A DNA stretch of 64,000 nucleotides from Larkinella soli (GTDB taxonomy: Bacteria > Bacteroidota > Bacteroidia > Cytophagales > Spirosomataceae). The position numbers and the translations under genes are program-made. The notes under the pieces are model-generated. The model saw only the letters and a list, made by a program, of their open reading frames with translations. It did not search any database and was not told where the DNA came from. Position 1 is the stretch's first letter; every line of letters starts with the position of its first letter. Of this stretch, positions 59,168 through 64,000 are shown in pieces. The stretch covers positions 124,001-188,000 of the forward strand of contig NZ_QTJY01000010.1 of assembly GCF_003703975.1 (NCBI RefSeq). The letters run 5' to 3'.

Positions 59168-60115
59168 ATGATGTATATTCATGCAGTTAGCCATTATCTT
59201 CCCACCGAAGTAGTTGGCAACGAACATTTTACGCAACTCAACGGATTGTCGAGCGAGTGGATTATCGAACGCACCGGAATTCAGGAACGCCGGAAGGCGG
59301 CTTCCGACGAAAATACGAACACGATGGCCCTGGAGGCCGTCCGGCGTCTGTTCGACCATTCGACGATCCAACCCTCAGAAATTGACCTGATAGTCGGCGC
59401 GACTTATACTCCCTACGATACCATCGTTACCCTGGCCCACGTGGTCCAGCACAATCTGGGGGTTCCTGATATCCCGGTGGTTTCCATTTCGACGGCCTGC
59501 TCGTCGCTCCTGAACGCCATCGAAGTGGTGGAGGGGTATTTTGCGATGAACAAGGCATCCATGGCCGTCGTGATCGTTTCGGAGCACAACACCGCCTATA
59601 ACAACGAGCACGACACGGTTTCCGGCCACCTCTGGGGTGACGGGTCGGCGGCCATGCTGATTTCGAAGGAACGGCTGAGCGACGACGACATGACCATCCA
59701 CACGCTCATCACGGGCGGGGCCGCCACCAGCGGGAAGGCCACCACCGGCGTCATGCTGAAGCCGCTCGAAAAGGGAGTGAGCATGCCGCACGGCCGGGAC
59801 GTGTTCATCAACGCCTGCCAGTATATGCCCCGGGTCAGCCTTCAGGTCCTGGAAAAGCATAACCTGACGATCGACGACGTCGATTATCTGATTCCGCACC
59901 AGGCCAACCTTCGGATCAGCCTCAACGTCATCAATACGCTCAAACTGCCCGAGTCCAAACTCCTTTCGAATATTCAGAAGCTGGGAAATACCGGCTGTGC
60001 CGGCTGTGCGATCGCCCTGTCGGAAAACCGGAGTATCTTCAAAAAAGGCCAGAAGATCGTCATCACGGTATTCGGCGGGGGCTACTCGTTCGGAGCGATG
60101 CTGATCGAGGTGTAG
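59168..60115 (+). CDS. 3-oxoacyl-ACP synthase III (KAS III / FabH family)
   Basis: A 315-residue thiolase-fold enzyme. The triad is visible: Cys in VSISTACSSLLNAIEV, His in IPHQANLRISLN and Asn in LGNTGCAGCAIALSEN. ERTGIQERRKAA and the GDGSAAMLIS block also match FabH. KAS III starts fatty-acid synthesis by condensing an acyl-CoA with malonyl-ACP; paralogues make special starter units. ATG 59168 and 59171 are tandem possible starts; sequence upstream to 59054 is not family-like. It converges with the M1 peptidase across a palindromic repeat. Confidence 0.9.
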   Translation: MMYIHAVSHYLPTEVVGNEHFTQLNGLSSEWIIERTGIQERRKAASDENTNTMALEAVRRLFDHSTIQPSEIDLIVGATYTPYDTIVTLAHVVQHNLGVPDIPVVSISTACSSLLNAIEVVEGYFAMNKASMAVVIVSEHNTAYNNEHDTVSGHLWGDGSAAMLISKERLSDDDMTIHTLITGGAATSGKATTGVMLKPLEKGVSMPHGRDVFINACQYMPRVSLQVLEKHNLTIDDVDYLIPHQANLRISLNVINTLKLPESKLLSNIQKLGNTGCAGCAIALSENRSIFKKGQKIVITVFGGGYSFGAMLIEV

Positions 60116-60167
60116 GAGTTGGGGGTTAAGGCACTTAAGTGTTAGGGGTTGGATCACCCCGGCGTTT

Positions 60168-60260
60168 TTTGTCATCCCGACGCAGGAGGGATCTTGTGCT
60201 TCGGCGTTCGGTCAGATGGATTATTGGGCCACAAGATCCCTCGTTCCTCGGGATGACAAA
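60168..60260. repeat. GTCATCCCGACG palindromic repeat, free copy
   Basis: A 93-base imperfect palindrome with arms TTTGTCATCCCGACG and a near complement at 60246-60260. It closely resembles the element nested at 40686-40779. It sits between two convergent genes and could end transcription from both. Confidence 0.85.
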
Positions 60261-60274
60261 AATCGGCTGCCCCT

Positions 60275-62251
60275 TCAGTTCGTTGTCGTGGCGGCCGGGG
60301 CGCCGGGGTTTTTCCAGGAGTTGTTCTTCGGATTGATGTCCGGCAGCTTTTCGTCGGGGTCGATGGTGACCGTCCGGATGGGGGCGGTCGTGGACTGGCG
60401 GAACGACCAGGTGCCGCCCCGCTGCCAGACTTCCACCGGCAGGTTGACGCGGGTTTTCTTACCGCCCACTTCTTCCACTTCCACCGTGACGGGCATGGCC
60501 CATTTCTCCAGATTTTCGATGGTGATCACGGAGCCCTTCTGCGGGTCCTGGTCCACGTAGCGAACGTCTTTCACCGACTGGTCCAGCTTCCAGGTCTCAT
60601 AGAAATAGCCGCGCCAGAACCAGCCCAGGTCTTCACCGGCCGCATCCTCCATCGTCCGGAAGAAATCGTACGGCGTGGGGTGTTTGAACGCCCAGCGGTG
60701 CACGTAGGTCCTGAAGGCATAATCGAACCGTTTCGGCCCCAGCACCACCTCCCGCAGCAGCTTCAGGCCCATGCCGGGCTTGTAATATCCCATGATGCCG
60801 AGGTGTTTCGACTGGAGCACGTCGGGTGTGGTCATGATCGGTTCCTCGATGTTGAACAGGGCCGGGGCGATGTCGTGCATCGTCGCCTTCTCGCGGTTGT
60901 ATTCGCCGTTGTTGAAATTCTGTGTCGAAAGGATGTTGATGAAGGTGTTGAAGCCCTCGTCCATCCAGGCATACTTGCGCTCGTTGTTGCCGACGATCAT
61001 CGGGAACCAGTTGTGTCCGAACTCGTGATCGGTGACGCCCCAGAGGGCCTCCTTCTTGTCACGGTGTTCACAGAAGATGATGCCGGGGTACTCCATCCCG
61101 CCGACGATGCCGGCCACGTTCGTAGCGACCGGATAGCTGTATTCAAACAGATACTTCGAATAGAACTCGATACACCCCTTGACGTATTCGGTCGAGCGGT
61201 TCCAGGAGTCGCCGGTGGCGCTTTCCACCGGATACGCCGACATCGCCAGCGCTTTTTTTCCACTGGGCAGATTGATGCGGGCCGCGTCCCAGACAAAGGC
61301 TTTGGAGGTGGCCCACGCCACATCACGGGCGCTCTGGCAGCGGAAACGCCACGTCAGCCGGCCGGACTGTTTCGGGCGGCTCTCCGGGCTGGTCACCTCG
61401 TCTTTGCCGCGAAGCAGTACCGTCTTGTCGCTGTTGCGGGCCTGCGCCAGCCGCTTCTGCTGCTCGGCGGTCAGCACATCCTGCGGGTTCAGCAGTTCAC
61501 CCGAGCCGACCACGATGTGATTCCAGGGCACATTGATCGCATATTCGAAATCGCCGTAGTCGAGGTAAAACTCGCCGGCGCCGAGGTAAGGCAGGACATT
61601 CCAGCCCTCGATGTCGTCGTACACGCACATACGGGGGTACCACTGGGCGATTTCGTAGATGATCCCGTTGCGGGTGGGCTGCATGCCCATGCGGTCGGAA
61701 CCGTATGCCGGTATTTTAAACGAGTAGGTAATCTTCAGTTTAACCACGTCCCCGCCCGGTTTGAGCGGTTCGGAGAGCCGTACCTGCATCCGGGTGTCGG
61801 TGATGACGTAGTCGGCAGCAGCCTTGTTTTTACCTTCTTCCACCGTAACCGACTGGATGACGTATCCGCCGTCGAAGCCCTGGTTCCCGAAGCGGCCGCC
61901 CCGCACCGGCGTGGTTTTGGTAGCCCGGGACGTATCGGCGAAGGCATTCTGATCGAGCTGAAGCCACAGGAAAGGCAGGGCCTCGGGGCTGTTGTTCTTA
62001 TAGGTAATCTCGACCTCTCCGCTCAGTACGTTCGTTTCATCGTCCAGACTGACGCTGATCCGATAGTCGGCACGGTTCTGCCAGTAGCGGGGGCCGGGTG
62101 CTCCGCTGCCCGACCGGTAGTCGTTTCCGGGCTGCATGTTGAACAGCGGGTGAAATAATTCGTGCGGGTCGTATTTGGAGGTGCCTCCGGACTGGGCCCA
62201 GGCGCCGAAGCCCGAACACAGTACGCCTACCCACAATAGGAGTTTGTTCAT
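60275..62251 (-). CDS. M1-family zinc metallopeptidase
   Basis: A 658-residue exported aminopeptidase-type enzyme. A signal peptide ([19 protein letters not shown]) leads into a beta-sandwich domain (residues about 45-260) and a thermolysin-like domain with the zinc motif HEFGHNWFP (around residue 408) and the distal Glu in [12 protein letters not shown], 18 residues further on. The C-terminal part holds [20 protein letters not shown]. Members remove N-terminal residues from peptides; many Bacteroidota versions are periplasmic. ATG 62251 was preferred to an upstream in-frame start at 62290. Confidence 0.92.
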   Translation of the reverse strand: MNKLLLWVGVLCSGFGAWAQSGGTSKYDPHELFHPLFNMQPGNDYRSGSGAPGPRYWQNRADYRISVSLDDETNVLSGEVEITYKNNSPEALPFLWLQLDQNAFADTSRATKTTPVRGGRFGNQGFDGGYVIQSVTVEEGKNKAAADYVITDTRMQVRLSEPLKPGGDVVKLKITYSFKIPAYGSDRMGMQPTRNGIIYEIAQWYPRMCVYDDIEGWNVLPYLGAGEFYLDYGDFEYAINVPWNHIVVGSGELLNPQDVLTAEQQKRLAQARNSDKTVLLRGKDEVTSPESRPKQSGRLTWRFRCQSARDVAWATSKAFVWDAARINLPSGKKALAMSAYPVESATGDSWNRSTEYVKGCIEFYSKYLFEYSYPVATNVAGIVGGMEYPGIIFCEHRDKKEALWGVTDHEFGHNWFPMIVGNNERKYAWMDEGFNTFINILSTQNFNNGEYNREKATMHDIAPALFNIEEPIMTTPDVLQSKHLGIMGYYKPGMGLKLLREVVLGPKRFDYAFRTYVHRWAFKHPTPYDFFRTMEDAAGEDLGWFWRGYFYETWKLDQSVKDVRYVDQDPQKGSVITIENLEKWAMPVTVEVEEVGGKKTRVNLPVEVWQRGGTWSFRQSTTAPIRTVTIDPDEKLPDINPKNNSWKNPGAPAATTTN

Positions 62252-62350
62252 GAAGGTAATGTTGAAAACAGGTAGTTGAAAGGCGTACAAATTACAACTT
62301 TTCAGGGAATTATATTGAACTCCTTATCCTGTGCGCTTCCCTAAAAAATG

Positions 62351-64000
62351 TTAAAACAGCCGTGATGCCAGGGCGCCCTTGGCCAGCAGGTCCTGACGGA
62401 TGAGCAGGTAGCTTCCGGGCTCCGGGGTTTTGACGCGAACGAAGCCGTCGGACTCGGCCCGGGTCAGGAAAGCCGAGAAACCCGAGTCCCTGGCAAAATA
62501 CTTCTGCATGTCCCTGGTCATCAGGATGAAGTTGACCTCATGTTCCCGCAGGAACGTGGTGAAGTCGCTGTTGGGCGGATACAGTTCGACCCGGACCCAG
62601 CGCGGAGACTGCTCCTGTCCGTACAGGAAGACCCGGTACCACTCGCGCTCCAGCGACGAGACGGTCCCTCTCAGGGACAGGGAACGGATAAACCGGATGT
62701 TGTCGGCCACGGGCGTCGGAGCCGGCACCTGCCGCCGGACGGACTGGTAGATCACCCAAACCGCCATCAAAGCCGTCAGGCCAGCCACCCGGACCGGAGT
62801 CCGGATGGGCCGGATCTGAATGTTCTTCAGAAAAAAAGCCGCCACGGTCAGCAGGCCGACCGCATGAAAGTAGAGGTAGTGAATACGGGGATACACCAGT
62901 ATCACCGATACCAGGGAGGGAAAAAGCAGCAGGAACAGCGCCAGTTCCCGGCTGGTCAGCTTCCGGGCGCCGGCCGACCACTGCCGGAAGGTGGCCGGCC
63001 AGTTGATCAGCAACCCGGCGACGACCGCAAAGAGAGCCGCCAGAATCCATTTCCGGTAGGGCGAAGTCAGGTACGTCAGCGGAGTGTCGAACAGGACGCC
63101 GGTCATGACCCGGACTTCCTCCCGCAGCGTGTGAACGAAGTTGGTCCAGAAATGCCGGATCACCAGACCCGGTTCGGCCCGGAAGGCGTCGCTCATCGAC
63201 TGCACGTCGCTGCCGAACACGTCGGCAATCAGCCGGAACTGGTCCACGATCGGAATATTGACGGGATGGTTGTGCCAGGTGTTATAATTGATGCTGAAGT
63301 GCTGCACGAAGGCGTCGAAGCTCCGGTTCCCTTCCGACAGCGGATTGCCGAACACCACCAGCATGACCACGATCAGCGCGGCCACCCCGGCCAGCCCGAC
63401 CAGACCCATCCGGGTAGCTTCTCCTCTCCGGCGGAAGTACGGCACGAAAAACAGGCCCAGGGCAATCCCGCAGGCAATCAGCATCGTGACGTAGAACTCC
63501 GGCCGGACATAGGCGCAGACCAGCGCCGTCAGAGCCGTGATCAGCATCACCGCCTGGGCAGACCATCGTCGGGACTGGACGACACAGAGGCCCGCCAGGA
63601 TCAGACAGAGCGTGAAAGCCGAAATCCGGGGATCGAGCAGCACATTGAGGCTCGAAAATTGAAAACAGAGGGCGCAGAACAGACTGACCAGAAAGCCCGA
63701 CCGGCGCAGGTACAGATACAGGAACAGCAAAACCCCGCTCAGAAGGATCAGCAGCTGCCAGTTCAGGTAAAACTGATCGAGCGTATCGCCGGTGAAAACT
63801 CCCAGAAACCGGTACCAGGCTGCATATAGAGAGCCCCACTGGGCCAGTTTCGGATCGGGCGGAAAGGTGTAGGTCAGACCGGAATAGAGATAGGTCATCT
63901 CATCGCCGAACAGGACATCGTACCGTTGCTTCAGGTTGAAGGTCAGGGCAATGCCGGACACCGTCATGAACAAAATACCGGCCAGTTTCCAGGTCAGTCC
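62351..64000 (-). CDS. Polytopic membrane protein, glycosyltransferase-39-like, 5' end missing
   Basis: The frame is open through the window edge at 64000, so the start is not seen; the visible part exceeds 540 residues. It has roughly ten or more hydrophobic helices (for example LLILLSGVLLFLYLYLR, LIVVMLVVFGNPL, ALFLLLFPSLVSVILVYP), and a soluble C-terminal portion of about 130 residues with SLEREWYRVFLYGQ. An early acidic loop, FGDEMTYLYSG, resembles the Asp/Glu-containing first loop of ArnT/PMT-type lipid-linked sugar transferases. I do not recognise a named family with certainty. Confidence 0.7.
   Translation of the reverse strand, partial: GLTWKLAGILFMTVSGIALTFNLKQRYDVLFGDEMTYLYSGLTYTFPPDPKLAQWGSLYAAWYRFLGVFTGDTLDQFYLNWQLLILLSGVLLFLYLYLRRSGFLVSLFCALCFQFSSLNVLLDPRISAFTLCLILAGLCVVQSRRWSAQAVMLITALTALVCAYVRPEFYVTMLIACGIALGLFFVPYFRRRGEATRMGLVGLAGVAALIVVMLVVFGNPLSEGNRSFDAFVQHFSINYNTWHNHPVNIPIVDQFRLIADVFGSDVQSMSDAFRAEPGLVIRHFWTNFVHTLREEVRVMTGVLFDTPLTYLTSPYRKWILAALFAVVAGLLINWPATFRQWSAGARKLTSRELALFLLLFPSLVSVILVYPRIHYLYFHAVGLLTVAAFFLKNIQIRPIRTPVRVAGLTALMAVWVIYQSVRRQVPAPTPVADNIRFIRSLSLRGTVSSLEREWYRVFLYGQEQSPRWVRVELYPPNSDFTTFLREHEVNFILMTRDMQKYFARDSGFSAFLTRAESDGFVRVKTPEPGSYLLIRQDLLAKGALASRLF

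Overview
The window is a dense, high-GC stretch of a Bacteroidota chromosome. The best guess is a Cytophagales/Spirosomataceae-like bacterium. That placement is an inference from three things: several intergenic regions carry the Bacteroidota TAnnTTTG -7 promoter element; protein families typical of the phylum are present (fused branched-chain E1 alpha/beta, DUF5009 acyltransferase, DUF1573, four-helix-bundle S23-like protein, Tat-exported Gfo/Idh/MocA enzymes, GH95, DUF1080, CE15); and the gene starts generally lack strong Shine-Dalgarno sequences. No rRNA, tRNA, CRISPR array, prophage or transposase gene was seen.

Layout. 1-5.5 kb: the end of a DUF1338 gene; an ArsR-SRPBCC-DUF4256 operon with an operator-bearing promoter; an MlaD-like/acyl-CoA carboxyltransferase pair; and a cell-wall amidase. 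5.6-9.6 kb: an LptD-like outer-membrane protein, a four-helix-bundle gene bracketed by inverted repeats, and a DUF1573 lipid-or-surface protein. 9.9-12.3 kb: a fused 2-oxoacid dehydrogenase E1. 12.4-18.9 kb: complex I genes nuoI-J-K-L-M, with a 2OG-Fe(II) oxygenase embedded between nuoK and nuoL and an unusual proline-rich tail on NuoI. 18.9-26.3 kb: membrane and envelope genes (Mpo1-like, prohibitin-like, DUF5009), an esterase, a serine hydrolase, a dicarboxylate symporter and a TesA-like lipoprotein. 26.5-29.8 kb: a YbbA/YbbP-type ABC exporter. 29.8-32.4 kb: a sulfatase with its own formylglycine-generating enzyme. 32.5-33.7 kb: a RibD/DHFR-like protein and a TetR regulator diverging from a symmetric promoter-operator.

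33.9-38.7 kb: a glycan module (GH95 fucosidase, Tat-exported oxidoreductase, 3-keto-glycoside hydrolase of the DUF1080 family). 38.8-43.6 kb: a cyanophycin module (isoaspartyl peptidase, cyanophycinase, cyanophycin synthetase). 43.6-44.9 kb: a repeat-rich island with a small HTH gene. 44.9-52.2 kb: a six-gene minus-strand operon for uronate/aldonate use (RraA-like, enolase-superfamily dehydratase, CE15 glucuronoyl esterase, sodium:solute symporter, mannonate dehydratase, SDR) preceded by a LacI-type operator. 52.4-64 kb: a TonB-C-like small protein, another Tat-exported oxidoreductase, SecA with a very strong terminator, a glycosyltransferase, a KAS III enzyme, an M1 aminopeptidase and the start-truncated end of a polytopic membrane protein.

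The most unusual non-coding content is three families of palindromic repeats placed at gene ends: a cloverleaf-like element of about 100 bp, a 93-94 bp GTCATCCCGACG element found once inside the loop of the first, and a 30-bp-arm hairpin. There is also a pair of 8-mer-based inverted repeats around, and apparently without, the four-helix-bundle gene.
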